Shown one piece after another: positions 20,999 through 30,523 of a stretch of 64,000 nt of DNA. Each line of letters starts with the position of its first letter. Positions within the stretch are counted from its first letter, which is position 1. The notes under the pieces are model-generated. The model ran no database searches and was not told where the DNA came from. It was given only the letters and a program-made list of their open reading frames with translations. The DNA comes from Elainella saxicola E1 (GTDB lineage: Bacteria; Cyanobacteriota; Cyanobacteriia; Elainellales; Elainellaceae): positions 13,070 through 77,069 of the forward strand of contig LUGL01000026.1 of assembly GCA_002796835.1 (NCBI GenBank). Reading direction: 5' to 3'. The translations under genes were made by a program, and so were the position numbers.

Positions 20999-22939
20999 AT
21001 GGTTACCACTCCTGTTTCTGAACCGAAAGTTTCTAAAGTTGAAGGCATTAAAGAACGCAGTCATGGTCTGCGTGAGCCTGTTGCTACCGAACTGCTGCAA
21101 GATACCACTCACTTCAGTGAAGATGCGATTCAAATCCTCAAGTTCCACGGTTCTTATCAGCAAGATAACCGCGACAATCGGGTGAAAGGACAGGAAAAGG
21201 ATTATCAGTTCATGCTGCGCACCCGCAATCCGGGCGGCTTTGTTCCCCCTGAACTGTATCTGGCGCTCGATCGCCTCTCAGAAACCTATGGCAACCATAC
21301 GCTGAGAGTCACCACGCGGCAAGGGTTTCAAATTCACGGCATTCTCAAAAAAAATCTAAAAACTGTAGTTGCCGATATTGTGAATCACATGGGTTCAACC
21401 CTGGGAGCTTGTGGCGACATCAACCGGAATGTCATGGCTCCGCCTGCGCCTTATAAAAACCGGCAAGATTATCTTTACGCGCAGGAATATGCCGACAATA
21501 TTGCAGATTTGCTGGCTCCTCGCACCGGGGCTTACTACGAAATTTGGCTGGATGGCGAAAAAGCCATTACTGCAGAACCTAAGCCAGAAGTCCTGGAAGC
21601 GCTGCAACGCAACGGCAACGGCACCCTGATTGCAGACAATGAAGAGCCGCTTTACGGCACCCACTACATGCCGCGCAAGTTCAAATGTTGCGTCACGGTT
21701 CCGGGCGACAATTCCGTTGATCTGTTTTCCCAGGATGTGTCACTCGTCGTTTTGACCAATGCTCAAGGGGAACTGGAAGGCTTTAACGTCTATGCAGGCG
21801 GTGGTTTGGGTCGCACTCACAACAAAGAAGAAACCTTCGCGCGTGTGGCAGATCCGATCGGCTATGTGGACAAAGCAGATGTCTATGATCTGGTGAAAGC
21901 AATTTTAGCCACCCAGCGCGACTATGGCGATCGGGCCAATCGTCGGCATGCCCGGATGAAGTATCTGCTGCATGATTGGGGCGTCGAGAAGTTCCGGGCC
22001 AAGGTGGAAGAATATTTTGGTCAGCCGATCAAACCCTTCCGTCCGCTGCCCGAATTCAAATATTTCGACTATTTGGGCTGGCATGAGCAAGGCGACGGTA
22101 AGCTATTTTTAGGGATTTCGATCGAAAATGGTCGCGTCAAAGATGAAGGCAGCTTCCAACTCAAAACCGCCCTGCGCGAAATTGAGCAAAAGTTCATGCT
22201 GCCGATGCGACTCACTGCCAGCCAAAATCTGGTGATTTACGAAATCGATCCGGCCAATCAGGCTGAAATTCAAGAAATTCTCGATCGCTGCGGCATTCGT
22301 AAAGAAACCGAAATTGATCCGCTGGTTCGCTATTCGATGGCTTGTCCGGCTCTGCCCACCTGCGGCTTAGCCATTACTGAATCAGAACGCACGCTGCCCA
22401 GCATTCTCGATCGGATTCGGGCAGTGCTCGTCAAAGTCGGCTTGAGAAACGAACATTTCATCGTGCGGATGACTGGCTGTCCGAATGGCTGCGCTCGTCC
22501 ATATTTAGCAGAACTTGGCTTTGTCGGCCAATCCCCAGAGGCTTATCAAATTTGGCTAGGAGCCTGCCCCAACCAGACTCGATTGGCGGAGCCCTATCTG
22601 GATAATATGCCGATCGCCGATCTGGAAACGACGCTGGAACCGTTGTTCATGTGCTTCAAGAAAAATCGCAAGCGCAACGAGAGCTTCGGCAACTTCTGTA
22701 ATCGATTTGGGTTTGATGCCTTACGCGAATTTGCTGCCACCTATGAACCGATCGTCTCTAGAGGCAAAGCTCGCTATCGGGTTGGCATCTATGACGACCT
22801 CTACGGCAAGCTGAAGGCCAATGCGGCAGAACAAGGTAAACCAATGACAGAACTGGTGAATGCCTTGATCGAAGATTATCTGAAATCGCAAGAGCCACAA
22901 GAGCCACAAGAATCACAAGATCCGCAAGAGTCAAACTAA
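20999..22939 (+). CDS. sir: Ferredoxin-sulfite reductase with C-terminal extension
   Basis: 646 aa; siroheme/4Fe-4S motifs [15 protein letters not shown] and [19 protein letters not shown]. Confidence 0.93.
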   Translation: MVTTPVSEPKVSKVEGIKERSHGLREPVATELLQDTTHFSEDAIQILKFHGSYQQDNRDNRVKGQEKDYQFMLRTRNPGGFVPPELYLALDRLSETYGNHTLRVTTRQGFQIHGILKKNLKTVVADIVNHMGSTLGACGDINRNVMAPPAPYKNRQDYLYAQEYADNIADLLAPRTGAYYEIWLDGEKAITAEPKPEVLEALQRNGNGTLIADNEEPLYGTHYMPRKFKCCVTVPGDNSVDLFSQDVSLVVLTNAQGELEGFNVYAGGGLGRTHNKEETFARVADPIGYVDKADVYDLVKAILATQRDYGDRANRRHARMKYLLHDWGVEKFRAKVEEYFGQPIKPFRPLPEFKYFDYLGWHEQGDGKLFLGISIENGRVKDEGSFQLKTALREIEQKFMLPMRLTASQNLVIYEIDPANQAEIQEILDRCGIRKETEIDPLVRYSMACPALPTCGLAITESERTLPSILDRIRAVLVKVGLRNEHFIVRMTGCPNGCARPYLAELGFVGQSPEAYQIWLGACPNQTRLAEPYLDNMPIADLETTLEPLFMCFKKNRKRNESFGNFCNRFGFDALREFAATYEPIVSRGKARYRVGIYDDLYGKLKANAAEQGKPMTELVNALIEDYLKSQEPQEPQESQDPQESN

Positions 22940-22966
22940 GCAGACTCATCTTAGAAATATGAATTA

Positions 22967-23006
22967 AGGGGCATCAGGATCAGTCGATCGATCGCCCCTT
23001 TTTTGT
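22967..23006 (+). terminator. Probable intrinsic terminator after sir
   Basis: AGGGGC ... GCCCCT followed by TTTTTTG. Confidence 0.7.
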
Positions 23007-23127
23007 TTCTATAACGCCTGACTCAGAACATCAATCGATATGTCTATGGAATTTGATAACGCCAGTTGATCACACGAGGCTGTTGATAAGGTTTAGATGG
23101 TTGGAGTTTACGGTTGTAAGTACTGCC

Positions 23128-23307
23128 TTAGATTAAGGTAACTGTTGATTTACCCGCTGCCACTGCTTCAAGAACTTCTACAGCCTGTGGAATATAGTCA
23201 TAGGTATGTCCTCGATAAATCAGTTTGAGCGACTGATCCGCCGAATTAGAAGCAGCCTGGATTGGGGCAGACATTTCGCAAGCTTGACGACGATAAGTGA
23301 GTTTCAT
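23128..23307 (-). CDS. DUF4278-like small protein (not in the supplied ORF track)
   Basis: Manual translation: MKLTYRRQACEMSAPIQAASNSADQSLKLIYRGHTYDYIPQAVEVLEAVAAGKSTVTLI*; GGAG ribosome-binding site upstream. Confidence 0.75.
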   Translation of the reverse strand: MKLTYRRQACEMSAPIQAASNSADQSLKLIYRGHTYDYIPQAVEVLEAVAAGKSTVTLI

Positions 23308-23368
23308 TGCTAAGACTCCTTGTAGATAAATCAGTGAATTTGCTGGAACAAATTTGGGCTAGCACTTG

Positions 23369-23548
23369 CTATGGCACAGGCGACTCTTGCTGCATCATTG
23401 CGTTATAGGCATAGATAAGATGAGTAATCACCTGCGAACATAGACTACCTAACATCAGAACACCCAAAATAACGGAACTGAGAATGATTAACGTACTGAG
23501 AGATGGCAGGACCATCCTTTGAATCGATCGCTTTGGGAGAAGAGCCAT
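23369..23548 (-). CDS. Small single-TM protein (not in the supplied ORF track)
   Basis: Manual translation: MALLPKRSIQRMVLPSLSTLIILSSVILGVLMLGSLCSQVITHLIYAYNAMMQQESPVP*; lies just upstream of, and co-oriented with, the DUF4278-like ORF. Confidence 0.55.
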   Translation of the reverse strand: MALLPKRSIQRMVLPSLSTLIILSSVILGVLMLGSLCSQVITHLIYAYNAMMQQESPVP

Positions 23549-23803
23549 AACTTTCTTTGAAAAGGTGAGCGAATATCAGCAGCTATTTCGATTCGGTTTA
23601 TCAATCGAGCTTTTTTTACGTTCACAAAATTCAGCTAATTGCTTCCTCTCATATACTCTCGTTGTTCGCTTTCGTTTGACTCTTATAAATTACGGAAAAG
23701 ATTCGATCGCCACAATCACGAAAAGTTAGGGAAAGTTGGCGATCGAAGTTATGGAAAGTTATGGAAACAGCCTTAGTTCTGCTGAAGCTGATTTGAAACG
23801 TTC

Positions 23804-23838
23804 GATCGGATGTAGAGGATATGATCGGATGTAGAGGA
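23804..23838. repeat. Tandem duplication, two perfect copies of GATCGGATGTAGAGGA with 19-bp period
   Basis: Copies at 23804-23819 and 23823-23838. Confidence 0.9.
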
Positions 23839-24041
23839 AATAGCTTTTCAAAGTCCCCCAGAATTGAGGGCTTAGCGCCTGCGGCATTCAAAAAGACCAG
23901 CAGAAGCCTACTCAGGATGAACGATCGCGCCAATTGCCTGCTGCCGCTATTGCTGCAAAACTCGATTATTCTGCGGGAAGTGACTTATTAGCTTTCTCGT
24001 GTTTGGATGGTAAAGATTTTTACGAATACAGCAATGCCGAT

Positions 24042-24269
24042 TTATGAAATTGCGTCGCCATTTGTGATTTGCGGCATCGCCTCGATCAATGCCCTTAAAA
24101 CTTTATTGACTGACTCTGGTGTTGTGAAAACTTGGGCAACATCTTCATCCAAAACTACAACTCTTAATCGTTGCTTACCATCACGAGCAGCAAACCGATT
24201 GGGCTTTGCTTGCTTGTAATCAAAATGATATTCATCCATCACCAGTTCTTCAAAAGGCATTTTACTCAT
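24042..24269 (-). CDS. Hypothetical protein, antitoxin-like
   Basis: 75 aa; MDEYHFDYKQAKPNRFAARDGKQRLRVVVLDEDVAQVFTTPESVNKVLRALIEAMP resembles short cyanobacterial antitoxin-like proteins. Confidence 0.5.
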   Translation of the reverse strand: MSKMPFEELVMDEYHFDYKQAKPNRFAARDGKQRLRVVVLDEDVAQVFTTPESVNKVLRALIEAMPQITNGDAIS

Positions 24270-24279
24270 GATTTGGGAA

Positions 24280-24315
24280 TTTTAGATTTTAGATTTTAGA
24301 TTTTAGATTTTGGAT
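24280..24315. repeat. Tandem heptamer repeat (TTTTAGA)n, cyanobacterial STRR-type
   Basis: Consecutive attttagattttagattttagattttagattttgga. Confidence 0.85.
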
Positions 24316-24685
24316 GGTGAATGAAGAAGAGTTTAAGCGACGGACAAAGGCTGTGGCGTTGCGGGTAATTCAGTTGGTGGAGACGCTGCCATGGAGTGGA
24401 TCTTCTGGAGTGATTGGGAAACAGTTATTGCGATCGGCTACTTCGGTTGGAGCAAACTATAGAGCCGTCTGCCGTGCGAAGTCAACTGCGGATATCATTG
24501 CCAAGCTAGGAATTGTGGAAGAAGAAGCAGATGAATGCCTCTATTGGATGGAATTGTTGGTCGAATCAGGTTTAGTTCCTGAAGTAAAGCTCAAAAGTTT
24601 GATGTCTGAAGTTAATGAAATTGTAGCAATGACTGTCACGTTGATTAGGACGCTACGCAGTAAATTGCGGAAAAATAACATGTGA
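24314..24685 (+). CDS. Four-helix-bundle protein (S23 / 23S rRNA intervening-sequence protein family)
   Basis: 123 aa; LLRSATSVGANYRAVCRAKSTADIIAKLGIVEEEADECLYWMELLVESG is the family core. Confidence 0.88.
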   Translation: MVNEEEFKRRTKAVALRVIQLVETLPWSGSSGVIGKQLLRSATSVGANYRAVCRAKSTADIIAKLGIVEEEADECLYWMELLVESGLVPEVKLKSLMSEVNEIVAMTVTLIRTLRSKLRKNNM

Positions 24686-24845
24686 AATTTTGGATTTTAG
24701 ATTTTGGATTTTAGCAGTTTCATAAGAACGATCGTGTTGTTCAACTCCAAAGCCAAAAAGTCCTATCAATCTGCCAATTCGAATCTGAAGTACAACAAAC
24801 ATTACCTGATCCAAAATCCAAAATCGCAAATTCAAAATCAAAAGT
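24684..24845. repeat. Heptamer-repeat pair in inverted orientation (ATTTTGGATTTTAGATTTTGGATTTT ... ATCCAAAATCCAAAATCGCAAATTCAAAATCAAAA)
   Basis: T-rich block at about 24684-24714 and A-rich reverse-complement-like block at about 24808-24843. Confidence 0.75.
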
Positions 24846-24939
24846 GCTAGGTAACGAATCGCTGAAAAGGAGGAAAACGATGAGAAAGTAGCGTTGTTAC
24901 AAACTTTAAAAAATGGTTAGGACTGAGATGTGCTATAGT

Positions 24940-27234
24940 TCACAAATCTTTGCGCGAGAAAAGAGGTATTTTATCATAATCGCGCTTCGCCCTCTCATTG
25001 CCCTCATCTACATACCATTCTAAATTTAAATCCAAACGCGGAAATTCTCCCGTGAGAGAGTTTTCGAGGGTAAAAGTGAGTTCGTCGTAGCTCACCCAGT
25101 TGCCCTCCTTGCGCCAACCGACGCGATCGCCAAACTTTTCCCAATCTGAATTGTAATTCATTGGGCTACCGCAGTCCTGCCAGATTTTCTTCTGAACACT
25201 AAAGCCCCATTTGCCCTTGCTATATTTCACCCAAAGTTGATCGAGCGTGCGCAAGTCTTCGCAGGGGAAGTTTTCAAAGTCTTTGCTGGAAAACCATCGC
25301 CCTTCTTCTTTGTCCACTGTGGTAATCATCAACCGATAGGTTTCCTGATCTGCTTCACGCCACTGCTGTGTTTTGAGGTATTCCTCTAGCTGAGCATAAC
25401 GGAGAGTTTCTACAGTGCCAGTCAACGCCTTGATTTTCTGTTCCAATCCTGGATCAAGTTTCTCTGGGTTGCGATACTCGCGCAAACAGTCATAGGCAAG
25501 TTGGGCTGCACTTGCACCGAGTTTACAGGCTTCTTTAATTGTATGAGCCATTAGTCGGGGTGGAAGTTGCGCTGTGTAGAGCAAGATGGTTTCCCGCCAC
25601 CAGGCTTTATCCCAGTTCTCCCGAACAAGACCGAGCGCAGTCGCATGATCTTGTTGAGCCAAATCGCTAGCAGCAAAATATCCCTGGAAGCTGAGGTGAG
25701 GAAACTCGTAGTATCCCAGTTCCCGCTCAACCAATAACTCGCTAATCTGCACAATGTATTTGAGAAATGCTTCTGCTTCAACGTCCTCCAGCTTTAATAC
25801 AGAATGTTTTCGCAGAAATCCAATTAAATCTGAGTGCGCAAGGTTGGGACGGTTTTGCTTCACCATTGTTAGAGCGAGCGACTGTAAGATCCGCTGACTT
25901 TTTTCGATCGGTAACAGAACAGGAATTCCCCTGGCTCTAGGGCGATCCTCCAGTTGCAGTTTACAAATTCCGCTGTAGAGTTCAATGCGGCGTTTGGGTA
26001 ACTCCGTTCCCGGATCAAAACGGTGAAAGGTTGCCAGCATGTTTAGCAAAAGTGGGTTTTCTGCCATTGCTCGCAGTTCAGGGCGATTTGTGTCTTGTAG
26101 CTGTGCTAGCAATTTTTGAGCATTGCGCTCGGCTGCTTCCTTCGCCTGCTGAGCGTACTTTTCACTGCGGACACCCTGTTCCTGACAGAGATACCACCGC
26201 CTGATAAACCGCTCCTGCTGATCTGAATTAAACTTTTGCACAAACAGCGGTGCAGTTGGGCGTTTCGCCACGTAATCCTTAAATCCGGCAGGGCGAGATG
26301 TAACGATAAAAGTTGTGCGATCGTATTCCTGCATTTGTTGGCTGATCCAGTGACTCACTTGCTGCCGCTGGCCTTCTGGGAGTTCATCAAAGCCATCAAA
26401 CATCACCAGCGCTTTTCCCTGCACCAGCAAGTTTTCAACCCAGGCAGGAGGAACCTTCAGCGGATTACTCGGCGATAGCTTGGGCAGAAAATGATTTTTA
26501 ATCAACTCAGGAAGGGTTGGTAACGGAGATTGCGAAAGTTCATCTCGCCAGTCGCGCAAGTGCAGCAAAAATGGAATCAGTTTGGGAGCCTGGTAGCGGT
26601 GATGTTTGCCCTGTCCATAGATTAAAGAAATGTGGCGTAATAAGGTTGTTTTTCCAAATCCACCCTGCGCCTGGATCACCATTTGTCGAAAGGTGGGGTT
26701 TTTGCGTGAACTGAGAATTAAATCCCAGATTGTCAGTCCATCAGGCGATTGGTGCCCGCTGAGTTGAAGAGGGACAAAGACTTTTTCTAGCATTGGAATG
26801 GCTGTTTTGTCAGGATTAAACCCTTCAGTTGTGTATTCTTGACAAGGTTTTGCCTGTAGTTTCAAATATTTGGCTTCAAAACCGGACAACTGCCAGTTAA
26901 TCGTCTCATTCAGGCTGGTCAGCCAATTGTTTAAGGCATCCGCATCCTGCTTGCCTTTTTCCGCATAGATTTCGGACAATCGATCGACAAAGTTCTGACT
27001 ATAAGCAGCCCAAACTGCCGTCACAACCGTCACCGGGAAAGTCAGCAACACCTGCGCCCACTCTTGTTTCAACAAAAAGCTGACAAACAGCCAGCTGCTG
27101 CCTCCTAACGGCATCCATTGAATCAAAGGTTGCACAATCTGCCGCTGCACAAACCGCCGCTCTGGACTGGGCGATCGCTTCTCTGGTTGATTTTCAGCTT
27201 TGGACGGCTGCTGAGGCTCTGGTTCTTCACTCAT
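24940..27234 (-). CDS. Membrane-anchored NACHT-type STAND NTPase with C-terminal GUN4 domain
   Basis: 764 aa; Walker A QAQGGFGKTTLL, Walker B ALVMFDGFDELPEG, TSRPAGF; N-terminal hydrophobic segment; C-terminus LRYAQLEEYLKTQQWREADQETYRLM...FPCEDLRTLDQLWVKYSKGKWGFSVQKKIW...WEKFGDRVGWR is a GUN4 domain. Confidence 0.92.
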   Translation of the reverse strand: MSEEPEPQQPSKAENQPEKRSPSPERRFVQRQIVQPLIQWMPLGGSSWLFVSFLLKQEWAQVLLTFPVTVVTAVWAAYSQNFVDRLSEIYAEKGKQDADALNNWLTSLNETINWQLSGFEAKYLKLQAKPCQEYTTEGFNPDKTAIPMLEKVFVPLQLSGHQSPDGLTIWDLILSSRKNPTFRQMVIQAQGGFGKTTLLRHISLIYGQGKHHRYQAPKLIPFLLHLRDWRDELSQSPLPTLPELIKNHFLPKLSPSNPLKVPPAWVENLLVQGKALVMFDGFDELPEGQRQQVSHWISQQMQEYDRTTFIVTSRPAGFKDYVAKRPTAPLFVQKFNSDQQERFIRRWYLCQEQGVRSEKYAQQAKEAAERNAQKLLAQLQDTNRPELRAMAENPLLLNMLATFHRFDPGTELPKRRIELYSGICKLQLEDRPRARGIPVLLPIEKSQRILQSLALTMVKQNRPNLAHSDLIGFLRKHSVLKLEDVEAEAFLKYIVQISELLVERELGYYEFPHLSFQGYFAASDLAQQDHATALGLVRENWDKAWWRETILLYTAQLPPRLMAHTIKEACKLGASAAQLAYDCLREYRNPEKLDPGLEQKIKALTGTVETLRYAQLEEYLKTQQWREADQETYRLMITTVDKEEGRWFSSKDFENFPCEDLRTLDQLWVKYSKGKWGFSVQKKIWQDCGSPMNYNSDWEKFGDRVGWRKEGNWVSYDELTFTLENSLTGEFPRLDLNLEWYVDEGNERAKRDYDKIPLFSRKDL

Positions 27235-27329
27235 AACAGGGGGCGATCGAGCAAATCGGGAAAAATTGCCTCTATTATGGCGTATGCAGCTAGATAGTGG
27301 AATATCTTAAATCCTGCATCAGCAGTTCA

Positions 27330-27596
27330 TTACAAGGGGTATAGAACAGCTTCATTTAGATTGTGAGCGATCGAGTCATGGGAAACCGCTCCGATAAACT
27401 CTGTCAGCGGATCTTGAGCAATGTTCAATTCGATCGATTCAGAGTTTTCTCTATCTTGCTGAATGGAGACAGATTGCTGAGAATACAGCAAAAAATCGAC
27501 AAACTGCAAAACCTCCGATAGGCGATCGTCTGGGAGATCAGCAATCTTTTCCAACAGCAGTTGCTTCACGCTAGAACTAGAAGTCATATCAATCAA
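27330..27596 (-). CDS. DUF2281-like / antitoxin-like small protein
   Basis: 88 aa; VKQLLLEKIADLPDDRLSEVLQFVDFLLYSQ. Confidence 0.6.
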   Translation of the reverse strand: MIDMTSSSSVKQLLLEKIADLPDDRLSEVLQFVDFLLYSQQSVSIQQDRENSESIELNIAQDPLTEFIGAVSHDSIAHNLNEAVLYPL

Positions 27597-27744
27597 TCAT
27601 TCTCGAAATTTTGCTCGTTGTTTTCATCTTACCGCGACAATCATTTATCTAAGAACTGCTGTTTTACATCCACCTAAAAACGCAAAAGAGGCCAGAAGTA
27701 TCCTCCCAACCTCAAAATATTTGCGATATATGCTCAAAATTCAA

Positions 27745-28824
27745 TTAGCTGATGCTACCACCCACCACTTGGCGAACCGTCGCATAATCGCTCACCGTTT
27801 GCAAAGTGTGACCATTCAGCGGCACTAAGCCCAACGCTTTCAGATCTGCTTCCACCATCACGTGAACTAACTGCTCAAACGTAACTGAAGGCTCCCAGCC
27901 TAATTTTTGCTTGGCCTTGGTTGGATCGCCGATCAGCAAATCCACCTCAGCCGGACGCAGATAGCGTTCATCGAACTCAACGTAATCATGCCAATTCAAA
28001 TTGACATACCCAAATGCTAGATCCAGGAATTCTTTGATTTCATGCGTTTCGCCAGTCGCCACCACGTAATCATCTGCTTGTTCTTGCTGAAGCATCAGCC
28101 ACATTGCTTTTACATAATCTTTGGCATAACCCCAATCACGCTTGGAGTCTAAATTTCCCATATAGAGCTTTTTCTGTTTTCCGGCTACGATCCGCGCAAC
28201 AGCACGGGTAATCTTGCGAGTAACGAAAGTTTCACCTCGACGGGGTGACTCATGGTTAAACAAAATGCCATTGCAGGCAAATAAGCCGTAAGATTCACGA
28301 TAATTCACCGTTTGCCAGTGAGCGTACACTTTGGCACAGGCATAAGGACTGCGGGGATAGAAAGGCGTCGTCTCTTTTTGAGGAATTTCTTGTACCTTGC
28401 CGTACATTTCTGAAGAGCCTGCCTGGTAAAAGCGCACCTCACTACCTGTCCGCTGCTGATAATCCCGGACGGCTTCTAGTAGACGTAACGTCCCCATCCC
28501 CACGGAATCAACCGTATATTCTGGCGAATCAAAGCTTACTCGTACATGGGACTGAGCACCCAGATTGTAAATTTCGGCAGGCTGAATTTCTTCAACAATT
28601 CGGCGTAGGGTTGTTCCATCGGTCAGATCGCCGTAGTGCAAGAAAAGCTGCGGCTGCTCTTCATGTGGATCCTCATAAATGTGATCGATGCGATCGGTAT
28701 TAAACGTAGAGGTACGGCGAATGATGCCATGGACTTCGTACCCCTTTTCCAGCAGCAATTCACTCAAATAGGAGCCATCCTGACCCGTGATACCTGTAAT
28801 TAACGCGCGCTTCCGTTGTGTCAT
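27745..28824 (-). CDS. gmd: GDP-mannose 4,6-dehydratase
   Basis: 359 aa; [52 protein letters not shown] active site. Confidence 0.97.
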   Translation of the reverse strand: MTQRKRALITGITGQDGSYLSELLLEKGYEVHGIIRRTSTFNTDRIDHIYEDPHEEQPQLFLHYGDLTDGTTLRRIVEEIQPAEIYNLGAQSHVRVSFDSPEYTVDSVGMGTLRLLEAVRDYQQRTGSEVRFYQAGSSEMYGKVQEIPQKETTPFYPRSPYACAKVYAHWQTVNYRESYGLFACNGILFNHESPRRGETFVTRKITRAVARIVAGKQKKLYMGNLDSKRDWGYAKDYVKAMWLMLQQEQADDYVVATGETHEIKEFLDLAFGYVNLNWHDYVEFDERYLRPAEVDLLIGDPTKAKQKLGWEPSVTFEQLVHVMVEADLKALGLVPLNGHTLQTVSDYATVRQVVGGSIS

Positions 28825-29356
28825 GCTTAAAAATCCCTATGAATCACGTGGGCAAAAAGACGATATCCTGACTGACATGACACGCTGCTAAAGAGCAACA
28901 GGCTGCAGTCGAATCCGTCTTTGAGACAAATTTGAACCTTCAGAACTTATCCATAGAGTTCCCATCCATATTGGCGTTACAACTTACTGCTGTACACACA
29001 AACTCAAGGTTTTTGCTCTGTTTTGGGGTGCGAACCCTAGTCTGTCAGGACAACACAAGGGCGTAATGCATCCGCAAAATTTCTTCACCAACTTAGCAGA
29101 TTAGGGGGAAGAAATTTGTGATCTTAACTCTGTGAATTCCAGCAAGTAATGTAAAGACATGATATAGATGTAACGTCAGACGCTCGCTCATTCATGCCGC
29201 TACAACTTCTCCAGCCTCGGGCAAGCGTCTCATAATTGTCCGGATAGACAATGAATGGGTTAAAGCTAGGGCGACCCCTACAAACAGTTAGCAACAACCA
29301 GTGACTGGGTATTCTTGACCCGTAGATTCAGTATTCACAGTCGCTACAGTCAACTA

Positions 29357-30415
29357 ATGGAAATCGTCCATCCCAATCCGTTCCCTGCAATCGGTCCATC
29401 TGATGCTGTCACATCAACAGCGCTTTTTACAGATGCCAATCTTCCCGGTCAATCTCACACTTACAGCGTTAGCCTCGATTCATCCAGATCGCTTGCCCCA
29501 ACCGATCTGCCAATCGTTCAGCGGCTAGACCAACCAGACTCTAATAGATTGATTCAGTCCAAACCTGCTCACGTCCAATCGATCAATCCAAGAACTGAGG
29601 CGATCAGTTTTGCCAAAGAGCGGGATGAACTCACCGGTTTGCACCGCAGCAGTAGCTTTGTTTCGACAAACCATGATTCTGATGCCTTCAGCTTTACCCG
29701 CAGCAGAGCGGTTGGGCTGCCCTACCCGGGCCACTCGTTGAAATATATGCCTGGTGCTCCGCTCAAGTACGATACTGCGGCGCGCCAATGGCAAACCCGC
29801 ATGAGAGAACGAGGCTGGAGCATTAATGTCGATGGCTTTTATGGTGCGCAAAGCGCAAAAATTTGCAAGCAATTCCAGCAGGAAAAAGGACTTCAGGCAG
29901 ACAGCATTGTGGGACCAGCGACTTGGGCAGCCGCCTTTAAATCCGACAATCTGGCAACGCCGAAACCCAGTTCGAGTAGCGGCTCTATCAACCCCAAAGG
30001 GCTAGACATCGTCAAGCGGTTTGAGGGCCTGTCCCTCACAGCTTATCTGGATCCAGTGGGTATTTGGACGATCGGCTATGGTCATACGGGTCCAGAAGTG
30101 GGGCCAGGGGATGTGATTACTCGCACCGAAGCAGAAACCTTGCTGAAAAAAGACCTGACCAAGTTCGAGAATGCCGTACGGAGTTTGGTGAAAGTGCCCA
30201 TCAACTCGAATCAGTTCTCCGCTTTAGTGTCCTTCACCTTTAACGTCGGGACTGGAGCACTCAGTCAATCTACCCTCTTAGCCCGCATCAACCAGAAAGA
30301 CTATCAGGGAGCAGCCGATCAGTTTTCCCGCTGGGTTTATGGCGGTGGCCAAGTTCTACCGGGCTTAGTGACTCGACGCAACGCAGAGCGATCGCTCTTT
30401 TTACAGCCAGCTTAA
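29357..30415 (+). CDS. GH24 (phage-type lysozyme) protein with N-terminal peptidoglycan-binding domain
   Basis: KYDTAARQWQTRMRERGWSINVDGFYGAQSAKICKQFQQEKGL (PG_binding_1-like) then IVKRFEGLSLTAYLDPVGIWTIGYGHT lysozyme core; ATG at 29357 (TTG at 29315 possible). Confidence 0.9.
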   Translation: MEIVHPNPFPAIGPSDAVTSTALFTDANLPGQSHTYSVSLDSSRSLAPTDLPIVQRLDQPDSNRLIQSKPAHVQSINPRTEAISFAKERDELTGLHRSSSFVSTNHDSDAFSFTRSRAVGLPYPGHSLKYMPGAPLKYDTAARQWQTRMRERGWSINVDGFYGAQSAKICKQFQQEKGLQADSIVGPATWAAAFKSDNLATPKPSSSSGSINPKGLDIVKRFEGLSLTAYLDPVGIWTIGYGHTGPEVGPGDVITRTEAETLLKKDLTKFENAVRSLVKVPINSNQFSALVSFTFNVGTGALSQSTLLARINQKDYQGAADQFSRWVYGGGQVLPGLVTRRNAERSLFLQPA

Positions 30416-30523
30416 AGTTCGAACTGGCTCGGATTTGCTCAGTTCTGCCTGTATAAATCCCTCAGATAAAAATGCTAACGATCGAGGGAATCGCCTACCA
30501 TCTATAAGGGAGGATTGAGCATT

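Noticed and set aside
22890-22939. Short tandem repeat (gagccacaa)n at the end of sir, and ctgtcacagcat repeats at the end of cobD (about 11828-11855)
   Set aside because: Low-complexity coding tails (QEPQEPQ..., SQHLSQHL); no evidence of a separate element.
23649-23933. 94-aa ORF with LNAAGAKPSILGDFEKLF
   Set aside because: The recognisable segment comes from the dispersed repeat-like sequence, not a protein family.
24280-24315. Possible CRISPR from short tandem repeats
   Set aside because: Heptamer repeats without spacers; no 25-37 bp repeat/spacer periodicity anywhere in the window.
24653-24841. 62-aa ORF MILNLRFWILD...
   Set aside because: Translation of the heptamer repeats; classic repeat-derived artefact.
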